Origin: JAUREX01 sp044356825
Lineage (GTDB): Bacteria > Pseudomonadota > Alphaproteobacteria > Rhodobacterales > Rhodobacteraceae
NCBI GenBank assembly: GCA_044356825.1
Contig: JBIKVM010000005.1
Span: forward strand, 1-41,162
Direction of reading: 5' to 3'
Length of the DNA: 41,162 nt
Notes under the pieces: model-generated
Seen by the model: only the letters and a program-made list of their open reading frames with translations
Database searches by the model: none
Told to the model about the DNA's origin: nothing
Shown here: positions 32,457 to 40,815 of the stretch, one piece after another
Layout: each line of letters opens with the position of its first letter
How positions within the stretch are numbered: position 1 is the stretch's first letter
Translations under genes and position numbers: made by a program

Positions 32457-34301
32457 ATGCACGCCGCGTCTGATCCGGGGCAACCGCGGGTCGAGATCAT
32501 GGCCCTGACGGACACGTCGTCGTGGGGCACGGGTCTGCGGACGATCCTGCGCATCAGCCGCATGGCGCTCGACACGCCCGTGCAGGCCGCGCTCGCGATC
32601 GTAGCGACGATCGTGGCCTCCAGCCTGCAACTCTGGCTTCCCATCCTCCTCGGACGGGCGGTCGACCAGATGCAAGTGGTGCTCTCAGCCGTCGACAGGG
32701 GGGCGGCAGAGGCGGCGCTGTGGCAGACGGCTGCGCTTGTCTTCGGCGTATCGGTCCTGCGCGGAGGCTTCACGACCCTTCAGAACTATTTCTCCGAGAG
32801 CGTGGGGCACTGGACAGGGTATCGGCTGCGGCAGGCCTATTACGACAAGATCCAGAACCTCTCCTTCGGCTTTCACGACCGGGTTCATTCGGGAGAACTC
32901 ATCACGCTCGGCATGCTCGACCTCGACGGGGCGCGGATCTTCTTTGCCACGGGTCTCGTGCGGATCGTGCTGCTGTTCATCCTCATCGGTGTCGGGGGAT
33001 GGATGCTGATCGCGACCGATCCCCTGCTCGCCCTCATCGCGCTGTCGTTCGTGCCCTATGTCGGGTGGAAGTCGTCGGTCTCGCAACTGCGCTTGCGCAA
33101 GACCTGGCTCGACCTGCAGGATCGGCTGTCCGTCCTCTCTCGGGTGATGGAGGAAAACCTCGCAGGCATCCGCGTAGTGCGCGCCTTCTCCGCCGGTCCG
33201 CACGAGATGGCGAAATTCGACGCGGCATCCGCAAGCGCGCTCGATCTCTCGCACGAAAGGGTTGACCTGCGCGTGACGGCGACGACGGCGATGACACTCT
33301 CGTACCTCGCAGCGATGGCACTCGTGCTACTGATCGGGGGCCTCAAGGTGCAGGCGGGCGAGATCACGCTCGGGACACTCACGGCATTCCTGACCTTCAT
33401 GACCATCCTCCAGATGCCCGTGCGACAACTCGGGATGCTCGTGAACGCCTTCGCGCGCACCTCGACCTGCGGCGCCCGGGTATTCGCGCTCCTCGATCTC
33501 GAGCCGGCCGTCCGCGACAGGCCTGGCGCTCCGGATCTGGCCGTGACCGAAGGCGGGCTGCGCTTCGAGGGGGTGTCCTTCGCTTATCCGTCCGCGCCCG
33601 ACGCCACGGTCCTTGACGGGATTTCCTTTGATGCTCGCCGCGGCGAGATCATCGGTATCGTCGGGCCGCAGGGCAGCGGCAAAACGACCATCGCCCATCT
33701 GATCCCTAGATTCTACGACGTCTCCGCGGGCCGCATCACCATCGACGGACAGGACCTGCGCGTTGTCTCGCTGGCTTCGCTGCGCCGATCGGTGGCGGTG
33801 GTGCAGCAGGACGTGTTCATGTTCACGACGAGCCTCGAAAACAATGTCGCCTATGGCGATCCGTGGGCAGCTTCTCCGCGCATCGTGCAGGCGAGCGCCG
33901 AGGCGCAGATTCACGGCCATATCGCCACGCTGCCCGAGGGATATCGCACCGTGGTGGGAGAGCGCGCCTCATCGCTCTCGGGCGGGCAGAGGCAGCGTCT
34001 GTCGATAGCGCGCAGCCTGATCCTGAAGCCCGACGTCCTGGTCTTCGACGACTCGACGGCCGCAATCGACGCCCGCACTGAGGAAAGCATCCTCGATGCG
34101 CTCAAGGCAGGCGCGCAGGGTCGCGTCACGATCCTGATTGCGCACCGACTGAACACCTTGCGCCATGCAGATCGTATTTTGGTGCTTGATCGCGGGCGCA
34201 TCGTCGAGGAGGGACGCCACTCCGACCTTATCGCTCTCGGGGGGCGCTATGCCGCGCTCCACCGTATGCAGACGCTGGCTCACGGGCAAGCGCAGCCATG
34301 A
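32457..34301 (+). CDS. ABC exporter half-transporter, degenerate catalytic site (subunit 1)
   Basis: A 614-residue type IV ABC exporter: six-TM domain (about 30-330) and an ATPase domain. Walker A GPQGSGKT is at 403-410, the Q-loop in VVQQDVF, signature LSGGQ at 507-511 and the switch His in IAHRLN. The Walker B segment is VLVFDDSTAAID, so the catalytic Glu is replaced by Asp532. This is the hallmark of the degenerate half of a heterodimer. The partner is the next gene, which overlaps by 4 bp. AGGAGA precedes the ATG; a second ATG 14 codons later is possible. Confidence 0.92.
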   Translation: MHAASDPGQPRVEIMALTDTSSWGTGLRTILRISRMALDTPVQAALAIVATIVASSLQLWLPILLGRAVDQMQVVLSAVDRGAAEAALWQTAALVFGVSVLRGGFTTLQNYFSESVGHWTGYRLRQAYYDKIQNLSFGFHDRVHSGELITLGMLDLDGARIFFATGLVRIVLLFILIGVGGWMLIATDPLLALIALSFVPYVGWKSSVSQLRLRKTWLDLQDRLSVLSRVMEENLAGIRVVRAFSAGPHEMAKFDAASASALDLSHERVDLRVTATTAMTLSYLAAMALVLLIGGLKVQAGEITLGTLTAFLTFMTILQMPVRQLGMLVNAFARTSTCGARVFALLDLEPAVRDRPGAPDLAVTEGGLRFEGVSFAYPSAPDATVLDGISFDARRGEIIGIVGPQGSGKTTIAHLIPRFYDVSAGRITIDGQDLRVVSLASLRRSVAVVQQDVFMFTTSLENNVAYGDPWAASPRIVQASAEAQIHGHIATLPEGYRTVVGERASSLSGGQRQRLSIARSLILKPDVLVFDDSTAAIDARTEESILDALKAGAQGRVTILIAHRLNTLRHADRILVLDRGRIVEEGRHSDLIALGGRYAALHRMQTLAHGQAQP

Positions 34302-36151
34302 GTGACGCGATGGACGGCGAGAACACCGAACTGCACCAGGGCGGCCCCCGTCCCCCGCGCGCGGTCGTGGGCTCCCACCGCGTGCAGGAAGAGATCTTTG
34401 GCCGCGTCTTCGATCCGCGCATCCTTGCCCGCATCTGGGGCTTCGTGCGCCCCTATCGGCGGCAGGTCTGGGCCTCGGTCGTTGCCGTCCTCGTCTTCAC
34501 CGCGACCCAGCTTGCGATCCCGTTGATCATCCGTATCGCGATCGACGACGGGCTGGCAGAGGGGACATCGGGGCGGGCCACGCTGCTGTGGTCGGTCGGG
34601 ATACTCGTGGCGGTGATCGGGATCAACGCGATCGCAAGTTTCGTGCAGGAGCGCACCGTCGGCCGCGTTGCCGAAAACGTCCTGTTCGATATCCGCACCG
34701 CGATGTTCAGCCATCTGCAGCGCGTGTCGATGGGGTTCATGGACAAGACCGAAGTCGGTCGACTGATGTCGCGGCTGCAAGGCGATGTGAACGCCATGCA
34801 GGAGTTTCTCGAAACCTCGGTCACCTCCATCGGCGATCTTGTCCTGCTCGTCGGGATCGTGGTGTGCATGGTCTGGCTCGATCCGACGCTCGGGCTTCTG
34901 ACGCTCATCATCCTGCCGGTTCTGGCGGTAGCGCGGATCGTCTGGCTGCCGCGCGCGCGTGCCGCCTTCGTCAGCGCGCATGAGGCTAATTCGGTCGTGA
35001 ACGGCGCGCTGGCCGAGGCCATCCACGGCGTGCGCACGGTGCAGGGCATGACGCGCCAGACCCTGAACCTGCAGCTTTTCGACGACCGCGCGCGCGGCAA
35101 CCTCGATGCGCAGCTTCACGCATCGCGGCTCGCGCAGGTTCTCGTGCCGGTGGTCGACACGCTCACGGGGCTGGCGATGGCGGTCGTCGTGCTTGTGGGG
35201 GGCGCGCGCGTCGCGCAGGGCACGCTCGATATCGGCGTGATCGTCGCGTTTCTTTTCTTCATCCAGCGGTTCTTCGATCCGATCCGGTCGCTGACCCTGC
35301 AATATTCGGTGATGCAGCGCGCAATGGCATCGGGGCAGCGCCTGACCGAAGTCTTGGACGTGCCCCTGACCGTCGCCGATGCCCCTTCCGCGACGGACCT
35401 GCCGCGCGACGCCGACGGCTCGGTCGAATTCAGGGGCGTGACCTTCGGTTACGATCCGGCCCGCCCCGTTCTGCACGATATCACCTTTCGGGTCGAACCG
35501 GGCGAGACGGTCGCCATCGTCGGGCCGACCGGATCGGGCAAGTCGAGTATCATGTCGCTGGTCCACCGCTTCTACGATGTCCAGATCGGCGCGGTGCTGG
35601 TGGGCGGACGCGATGTCCGCGACGTGACGCAGCAGAGCCTTGGCGGGCATGTCGCGATGGTCCTGCAGGAGCCCTATCTGTTCACCGGCACGGTCATGGA
35701 GAACATCCGCTATAACAGCGCTGCATCGGACGATGCTATCATCGAGGCGGCCCGGATCGTCGGCGCGGATGACCTGATCCGCCGCCTGCCCGACGGATAC
35801 GCGACAATGCTGACGGAAAGGGGGGCGAACCTGTCGATGGGACAGCGCCAGCTCATCAGCTTTGCCCGTGCGCTGGTCGCCGACGCCCCGATCCTCGTGC
35901 TCGACGAGGCGACCTCAAGCATCGACAGCGAAACCGAGCAGCGCATCCAGAGCGCCCTTGTCCGGGTGCTCGAAGGTCGCACTGGGCTGATGATCGCCCA
36001 CAGGCTCGCGACGATCCGCAACGCCGATCGCATCATCGTGCTGTCCGAGGGGCGCATCGTCGAATGCGGCACGCATGATGCGCTGGTCGCGGCAGGCGGG
36101 CTCTATGCGCGCCTATATGCCGCGAACGCGTCGAGTTTCGACGATCTCTGA
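34298..36151 (+). CDS. ABC exporter half-transporter, canonical ATPase (subunit 2)
   Basis: A 617-residue type IV ABC exporter with a six-TM domain (about 55-340) and ATPase domain. Walker A GPTGSGKS is at 409-416, Q-loop VLQEPYLF, Walker B ILVLDEATSSID with the catalytic Glu537, and switch His in IAHRLA. Its signature is LSMGQ (512-516), with Met in place of the usual Gly. Combined with the Asp532 of subunit 1, one composite ATP site is degenerate and the other normal. It is the last gene of the rightward operon and ends 9 bases from the convergent M14 gene. The exported compound is not known. Confidence 0.92.
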   Translation: MSDAMDGENTELHQGGPRPPRAVVGSHRVQEEIFGRVFDPRILARIWGFVRPYRRQVWASVVAVLVFTATQLAIPLIIRIAIDDGLAEGTSGRATLLWSVGILVAVIGINAIASFVQERTVGRVAENVLFDIRTAMFSHLQRVSMGFMDKTEVGRLMSRLQGDVNAMQEFLETSVTSIGDLVLLVGIVVCMVWLDPTLGLLTLIILPVLAVARIVWLPRARAAFVSAHEANSVVNGALAEAIHGVRTVQGMTRQTLNLQLFDDRARGNLDAQLHASRLAQVLVPVVDTLTGLAMAVVVLVGGARVAQGTLDIGVIVAFLFFIQRFFDPIRSLTLQYSVMQRAMASGQRLTEVLDVPLTVADAPSATDLPRDADGSVEFRGVTFGYDPARPVLHDITFRVEPGETVAIVGPTGSGKSSIMSLVHRFYDVQIGAVLVGGRDVRDVTQQSLGGHVAMVLQEPYLFTGTVMENIRYNSAASDDAIIEAARIVGADDLIRRLPDGYATMLTERGANLSMGQRQLISFARALVADAPILVLDEATSSIDSETEQRIQSALVRVLEGRTGLMIAHRLATIRNADRIIVLSEGRIVECGTHDALVAAGGLYARLYAANASSFDDL

Positions 36152-36160
36152 GCGTGTCTG

Positions 36161-37837
36161 TCAGGCGAGGCGCGCCATGCGCCGGTGCGTCCCGCCCTTC
36201 TCCGATACGGCCTTGACCGTCACCGCAGGATCCGTGCCCGTCGCGCGGACAAGCCATTCGACCTTCTTCGTCACCGCGGACCACTGTTGGCCCCAGGGGG
36301 ACCATGCATAGCGCCGCTCGTTGCGCCCGGCGAGATGGCCCAGATCGGCCTTTCCGGGGTTCATCACAAGTTCTGCGCCCTCCGGGTCGATCTCGATGGT
36401 GACGGGCCGTGCCACCTTGTTCTCGATCGCCACATCCGAGAGGTTGGTGGGCAGGTAGCCGTGGTTCGAGACGACAGCAGAAACCTTGAAGAGGTTCGCG
36501 CCGAGCGACTGGACCGTGACATCGTCGACTTCCACCCTCGGGGCGGCGGCGGCGTGGCGCAGGTTGAAGAGCGTGTTGTTGCGGCAGATCTCCTCCAGCA
36601 ACCGCCCGGGCGGGTTCCGGTAGGACCAGATATAGACCATTCCGCCGATCTCCACCGGGCCTAGTTGCGGGTGATCGAAGGATTCCCAATCCCGAAACCC
36701 GTGCGCGCCGACGTTTTCCAGAACCCAGTTGAAGATCTTTTCCTGCGTCTCGGCATCCCGAGGGCCAAGATTGTAGTATCCCTTCTTCTCGACACCGGCC
36801 GCGCGTTCGAGATCCCACAACTCGGTCGAGAAGCAGATGATGCCCATCTCCTCATAGACCCAATCCTTGAGCGATCCGTGCCGCGCCTTGGTCTTGTCGG
36901 GGGTGAAATCCTCATAGGTCGAGATGGTGGGATAACCCGTCAGCCGCGTGCCGACCGCGCCCAGATCCTTGTAGAGCGCGAGATCGCGCGGGCTCATCTC
37001 GGCGTCCATCTTCATCATCGAGGGGCGCAGGATGATGCCGCCATGCGTGTGATAGGCGCACATGCCGCAGATGTTTGGGTGGTCGAGAATGACCTGCCCC
37101 ATCCCCTTCGCCTCGGGTTCCGAGAACGGATAGAGGCCCGCGCCATATTCCTGCGGCGACCAGTTGATGGGGAAGTTGCGGTTCATGTTGCCGTCGTTGC
37201 CGGGAACGATCTTGACGTGGACCCCGTCGAAGTCGCGGATCATCCCTTCGGGATAGAGGCGATAATACTCGCTGCCCTCTTCCCCCGGTTCGCGCTGCAC
37301 CATCAGGCGCGGATCGGTCGGGCTCTTCTTCCATTCGCCCTTCGTATCCGGGACACGCATGTTCACGATGTAGCCATCGCCGTTGATGTCCTGCGGGATC
37401 AACCCGTCGATCCGGTCCTCGCCTGGCAGGAAGCGGCCGTTGCCGCACCACGGGTGATAGGGCTGCTTGAGCGAGAATTCGGCGCCGTCTGGATTGATCC
37501 GGGGGATGACATAGAACACCTGCTGGTCAAGCAACCGGGTGCATTCCTCGTCGCTCCCGTAATTCGTGAGCAGGTACCAGATCGCATAGAGCGCCGTGGC
37601 ACTCGTGGCGTGCTCCTCGGCGTGGATCTGCGCGTCGATGTAGAACCCCGGCTTTTCATGCCCCGGGCCGGTCTTGGGATTCGTGAGTTCCATAAGCCAG
37701 ACCTCGCGCCCGCGAAAGGACCGCGCGATCGAGGTCAGCTTGCAAAGGTCCGGATATGCGGCTGCGAGCGCCTGCAGATGCGCCGTCATCGCCTCGTGAT
37801 CATGATAGGTGTCGAAGGGAATGCTGACCTTGGGCAT
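36161..37837 (-). CDS. M14-family zinc carboxypeptidase
   Basis: A 558-residue protein with an M14 catalytic domain in its N-terminal two-thirds. Zinc ligands His72 and Glu75 lie in QIHAEEHATS, with the third His in the later YHTHGG; a Glu in STELWDLE is a good candidate for the catalytic base. The C-terminal third (from about 440) is a beta-rich domain of unknown role. There is no signal peptide, so it acts in the cytoplasm, unusual for secreted digestive M14 enzymes. The ATG follows GAGGAACCT and starts 7 bases after the Gfo/Idh stop; a longer frame upstream overlaps that gene. Confidence 0.88.
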   Translation of the reverse strand: MPKVSIPFDTYHDHEAMTAHLQALAAAYPDLCKLTSIARSFRGREVWLMELTNPKTGPGHEKPGFYIDAQIHAEEHATSATALYAIWYLLTNYGSDEECTRLLDQQVFYVIPRINPDGAEFSLKQPYHPWCGNGRFLPGEDRIDGLIPQDINGDGYIVNMRVPDTKGEWKKSPTDPRLMVQREPGEEGSEYYRLYPEGMIRDFDGVHVKIVPGNDGNMNRNFPINWSPQEYGAGLYPFSEPEAKGMGQVILDHPNICGMCAYHTHGGIILRPSMMKMDAEMSPRDLALYKDLGAVGTRLTGYPTISTYEDFTPDKTKARHGSLKDWVYEEMGIICFSTELWDLERAAGVEKKGYYNLGPRDAETQEKIFNWVLENVGAHGFRDWESFDHPQLGPVEIGGMVYIWSYRNPPGRLLEEICRNNTLFNLRHAAAAPRVEVDDVTVQSLGANLFKVSAVVSNHGYLPTNLSDVAIENKVARPVTIEIDPEGAELVMNPGKADLGHLAGRNERRYAWSPWGQQWSAVTKKVEWLVRATGTDPAVTVKAVSEKGGTHRRMARLA

Positions 37838-37844
37838 AGGTTCC

Positions 37845-38975
37845 TCAGTGCGGTTGTGGGCCGAGAAGCCTGTCAAGGCCGTTTCGGGCGTGGAAATCCG
37901 CCATCCGGATGGCGCGGTCGGTCTCGGAGCTTTCGATTCCGGCAAAGCAGAGCGCGAGCGATCGCAGGTGGTCGCGCCCATCGCAGGGCTGCGGCGCATC
38001 GCCCCGTAGCGCCGCCCGGAAGGCCGCGAGCAGCGCGATGCTGTCATCATAATAGGGTCGTGCCTCGGGTAGTGGCACAGCGGTCAGTTCAGGATCTGCG
38101 CGATGCGCGACCGCGAGATCGGAATGCAGTTCGCGCTGGACGACGACGCCATGGGCGCAGTCGATCCGCCATTCGAAGCCGGGCGTGTTCCACCCCCCTG
38201 ACCAGGTTCCGATATAGTTTACCTCGACCCCGTCCGAGAGCGTCATCAGGCAATGCACGTTTGCGTCGTGGGCATACATGCTCCAGGCCGGGTTCCATGT
38301 CCGGCACGAGATCACGTCAACCTCTGCGCCGTGGCAGAAGCGGATGAGATCGAGATGGTGGATCGTCTGTTCGAGCATCATGGGATGGCGCATCGTCAGC
38401 GGATAGCGGTTGATGCCGGGGCGCCGTCCATCGCGGTTGCGCAGATAGCGGAACTGGCCGAAACCCGGCTTGCCCATCCGGTTCCCGGTCAGCCACGCGC
38501 GCAGCGCCTGCGAGACGGGCAGATAGCGGAAGTTCAGTCCGACACTCAGCGCGCAGCGCGCCGCGTCGGCTGCGTCGATGATGGCGACTGTGTCCCCGAG
38601 GTCCGCGGCAAGCGGCTTTTCGGCCAGAACTGGCAGCCCCGCGGCAAAAAGGTGCCGGCACTGCGCCAGATGTCCGTCCGGTGGCGTGACAAGCAGCGCC
38701 GCCTCGTAACCACCGGGCGACAGCGCGGTTTCGAGATCAGGGAACCAAGGCAGGCAGGGGTGCTCCCTCTCGAACGCTTTGCGTGCATCAGGACTTGGGT
38801 CCACAACGCCTGTAATGGCCACGTCCTGGCTCTCGGCAACCACTTGCGCCCACATGCGTCCGCGCGTGCCTGCGCCCACCAGAAGCAGCCGCCCAGATCC
38901 TGCCTTGAATGAGGTATTGGAACCTTTGCCCAACTCGGAACCCCGCTGATGTGGCAGTTGTCTTTTCTTGGTCAA
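37845..38975 (-). CDS. Gfo/Idh/MocA-family oxidoreductase (copy C)
   Basis: A protein of up to 376 residues with the Rossmann start LLLVGAGTRGRMW, AEKPL, VGLNFRYLPV, TIHHLDLIRF and RTWNPAWSMYAHDAN. It is the close paralogue of copy A (24675-25721). The start is uncertain: the frame opens with TTG at this end, a second TTG lies 14 codons later, and similarity to copy A begins only at about residue 28. It is the first gene of a two-gene unit with the M14 carboxypeptidase. A strong promoter with an operator-like site lies about 270 bases upstream. Confidence 0.85.
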   Translation of the reverse strand: MTKKRQLPHQRGSELGKGSNTSFKAGSGRLLLVGAGTRGRMWAQVVAESQDVAITGVVDPSPDARKAFEREHPCLPWFPDLETALSPGGYEAALLVTPPDGHLAQCRHLFAAGLPVLAEKPLAADLGDTVAIIDAADAARCALSVGLNFRYLPVSQALRAWLTGNRMGKPGFGQFRYLRNRDGRRPGINRYPLTMRHPMMLEQTIHHLDLIRFCHGAEVDVISCRTWNPAWSMYAHDANVHCLMTLSDGVEVNYIGTWSGGWNTPGFEWRIDCAHGVVVQRELHSDLAVAHRADPELTAVPLPEARPYYDDSIALLAAFRAALRGDAPQPCDGRDHLRSLALCFAGIESSETDRAIRMADFHARNGLDRLLGPQPH

Positions 38976-39104
38976 TGCTCACAGAGCGCAACTAGCTATC
39001 CGGTCGGCATCTTCGCCGGTTGGGTTGCGAGCCATCAAGCCTAATCCTTCCGATTTGCCCGATCTGTCAGTGGCGGGATGCATGAAGATCGAAGTGTCTA
39101 GCCG

Positions 39105-39224
39105 TCACATTTTTCCGGGACCCTTGGGTAGCGGACAACTGACGCACATCTCGACTTCCCGCATAGCGCCCGTCTCGGGATCGGGCATGCCTGCCACGAT
39201 AGATTGATGGTTGCGATGCTGCAC
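39105..39224 (-). CDS. Possible small protein with a CxxC motif
   Basis: A 39-residue frame with a GTG start and no clear ribosome site. It contains MPDPETGAMREVEMC and then VSCPLPKG. It lies in the 5' leader between the promoter at 39243-39272 and the Gfo/Idh copy C gene. It may be a leader peptide or the end of a decayed gene; the frame is open further upstream across the promoter. Support is weak and rests on position and the compact Cys-Pro motif. Confidence 0.25.
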   Translation of the reverse strand: MQHRNHQSIVAGMPDPETGAMREVEMCVSCPLPKGPGKM

Positions 39225-39242
39225 GCCAACGCCAAGATTACA

Positions 39243-39272
39243 ATTGTATATTGTCGACGATCCCGCTGTCAA
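39243..39272 (-). promoter_or_regulatory. Promoter for the Gfo/Idh copy C - M14 unit
   Basis: On the minus strand TTGACA (perfect -35), an 18-base spacer and TACAAT (5 of 6). An overlapping TATACA at 16-base spacing is an alternative -10. The match is the best sigma70-like promoter in the window. The operator-like site lies within the spacer and -10. Confidence 0.6.
39244..39260. promoter_or_regulatory. Second GntR/FCD-type operator
   Basis: TTGTATATTGTCGACGA matches 14 of 17 bases of TTGTCGATTGTCGACAA at 16467-16483, including the 7-base spacing of the two TTGT half-sites. It overlaps the -10 box and spacer of the minus-strand promoter, a position typical for repression. This links the two-gene unit to the main divergent operons. 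Confidence 0.6.
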
Positions 39273-39505
39273 GGTTGGTGGAGGTTTGGAAAGCACGGAG
39301 GTCGCCAACGCCGCTTGCAGCATGCTGAGCCAGGGACCATAATGGTTCATTGCATCGAATGGCGGCGCGATGGTGTTTGCGCGCCATGATCTCTGTAGAG
39401 TGTCCTGATGCAGCTAGGCGGCACGCCTTGACGTCATCGCGCGGAGCAAACGGATCGGTAGAGTTCCGTCACTTCGGCAGCCTCGGGGTCGCCATGAGCC
39501 CCGGC

Positions 39506-39607
39506 TTTTGGCCTTCTCTGAGAAGGGTCTCAAAATGCAGGCATGGAAGATTACTCTGAATTCCTTGCATTTTCTGGAGCTGTGGTTGAACCTGACAAGA
39601 TAAAATC
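39506..39607. repeat. Left inverted repeat of the insertion sequence
   Basis: It begins TTTTGGCCTTCTCTGAGAAG and ends GACAAGATAAAATC. The reverse complement of the right end matches it in several blocks with substitutions and a small indel. It lies just past the transposase stop codon. Confidence 0.65.
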
Positions 39608-39650
39608 AGCGCTGCCGCTCCTTCGGAATCTCTTCTCCCGGCCATAGCAC

Positions 39651-40718
39651 TCACGCCGCGTCGCGGGAGTAGGATGTGATGATGCCGCCAAGCTGGCGCC
39701 GGCGGCGGATCGGGCCGTCTCGGGCGGGGCGGAAGTCGACTTGCAGCACGTTGTTCCCGATGTCCCGCCCACGATGCGGGCGCTCGGTATTGTAATGGCG
39801 CACCCAGGTCCGGAGGATGAGGTCGAGCTGTGCGCGGCTGAAGCAGACGAAGAAGTCCAGACATTCGCGCTTGATGGTCGCGATCAAGGACTCGGCGAAG
39901 GCATTGGCGTCGGGCGCCCTGTGCGGGATCTGGATGACCCGAGCGGCCTCTGACTCCCAGACGGTATCGAAGCTGGCGCTGAACTTGGTGTCGGCGTCCC
40001 GGATCAGGAAACCCGGCGCGATGCCCTCATTTGCGCACCACATCAGCGTGTTGCGGGCCTGCTGCGTCACCCAGGCCCCGTCAGGCGCATAGGTCGGAGC
40101 ACTGCAATAAACGCGGCGGCTGCCGAGGTGGATGAAGATCAGCACATAGGCTATCCTTGGCCCTCGGAGCGTGAACACGGTCTTGGTGAAGAAGTCGCAG
40201 GCGATCATGGTCTCCATGTGCGCACGGATGAACGTGCTCCACGGCAGGGCGGGCTTCTTCCTGTGCCGCTCGGGGCTCGGGTGGATGCCCGCCTCGTTCA
40301 GGATGCGCTTGACGGAATTGGCGCCGGCGTAGAGCCCGAGCTTCTTCAGCTCTCCAACGATCCGCTTGGCGCCCCAGAGGAGGTTTTCGGAACCGATGCG
40401 GATGACGACATCGCGCAACTCTTGCGTCAGGCGCGGCCGTCCCAGGGCCTTGAAAGGGGTCCCGGCACGCATCTGGGCGAGCCAGCGCCTGTAGGTCGCG
40501 GGCCTGGCCACGGCCAGAAACCCGTCGATCTCGTGCCCGCACTCGGCCCCGATGCGCAGGAGTTCGGCTTTCTCGGCGGGCGACAGAATGATCCGTTGGG
40601 TCGGGATGCGGGCCCGCAGGATCGCGATCTGGGCCTTCAGCAGCCTCAGTTGCGCGTTGTGGCGCGGCATGAAGAAGTGGTTGAGGAAGACCAGAAGCAG
40701 GGAGAGGGTCGATTTCAT
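39651..40718 (-). CDS. rve-type (DDE integrase core) transposase
   Basis: A 355-residue transposase. An N-terminal helical DNA-binding part includes RPATYRRWLAQMRAG and LGRPRLTQELRDVVIRI; LLWGAKRIVGELKKLG follows. The integrase core has Asp175 in MIACDFF, Asp241 (or 243) in LIRDADTKF and Glu276 in NAFAESLIATIKRECLD, the DDE triad. The end region RHYNTERPHRGRD is typical of IS3/IS481-like enzymes. It looks complete and in one frame. The start chosen is MKSTLSLLLVF; a frame 25 codons longer runs into the right inverted repeat. Confidence 0.85.
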   Translation of the reverse strand: MKSTLSLLLVFLNHFFMPRHNAQLRLLKAQIAILRARIPTQRIILSPAEKAELLRIGAECGHEIDGFLAVARPATYRRWLAQMRAGTPFKALGRPRLTQELRDVVIRIGSENLLWGAKRIVGELKKLGLYAGANSVKRILNEAGIHPSPERHRKKPALPWSTFIRAHMETMIACDFFTKTVFTLRGPRIAYVLIFIHLGSRRVYCSAPTYAPDGAWVTQQARNTLMWCANEGIAPGFLIRDADTKFSASFDTVWESEAARVIQIPHRAPDANAFAESLIATIKRECLDFFVCFSRAQLDLILRTWVRHYNTERPHRGRDIGNNVLQVDFRPARDGPIRRRRQLGGIITSYSRDAA

Positions 40719-40815
40719 CTTGCCGGGCTCCGCCACGGCACTTAAAAAAATGCCGCCATGCCAAGGTGATGGCCCCCGCTTACATTTTGGCACCCCTCTC
40801 AGGGAAGGCCAGAAA
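40711..40815. repeat. Right inverted repeat of the insertion sequence
   Basis: Read on the minus strand it begins TTCTGGCCTTCCCTGAGAGG and runs to GGCAAGATGAAATC, which overlaps the transposase start codon. A short T-run (CATTTTTTTAAG on that strand) lies inside it, in the leader of the transposase gene. Confidence 0.65.

Larger units (their letters stand above)
38976..39505. other. Long intergenic stretch, somewhat more AT-rich
   Basis: About 530 bases without a well-supported gene. The left part is the leader of the Gfo/Idh copy C unit, with its promoter and operator and the doubtful small frame described separately. The part from about 39280 to 39505 shows no gene, hairpin or repeat that I can support. 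It ends at the left inverted repeat of the insertion sequence. Confidence 0.6.
39506..40815 (-). mobile_element. Insertion sequence with rve/DDE transposase and long imperfect inverted repeats
   Basis: A roughly 1.3-kb element with one transposase gene on the minus strand. Its two ends are inverted copies of each other over about 100 bases. The outer parts share TGGCCTTC, then CTGAGA, GGGGT or AGGGT, and CAAAATG; the inner parts share CAAGAT and AAATC. The exact tips cannot be fixed by eye because similarity fades gradually, and I see no clear target duplication. Group not certain; rve type, IS3/IS481-like. Confidence 0.75.

Noticed and set aside
31023..32675. Minus-strand open frame of 550 codons
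   Set aside because: It is the antisense of the M20 dipeptidase gene, whose motifs are clear. Long antisense frames are common in DNA this GC-rich.
34280..35650. Minus-strand open frame of 456 codons
   Set aside because: It is the complement of ABC exporter subunit 2; composition is His/Arg/Asp-rich, as expected for a shadow.
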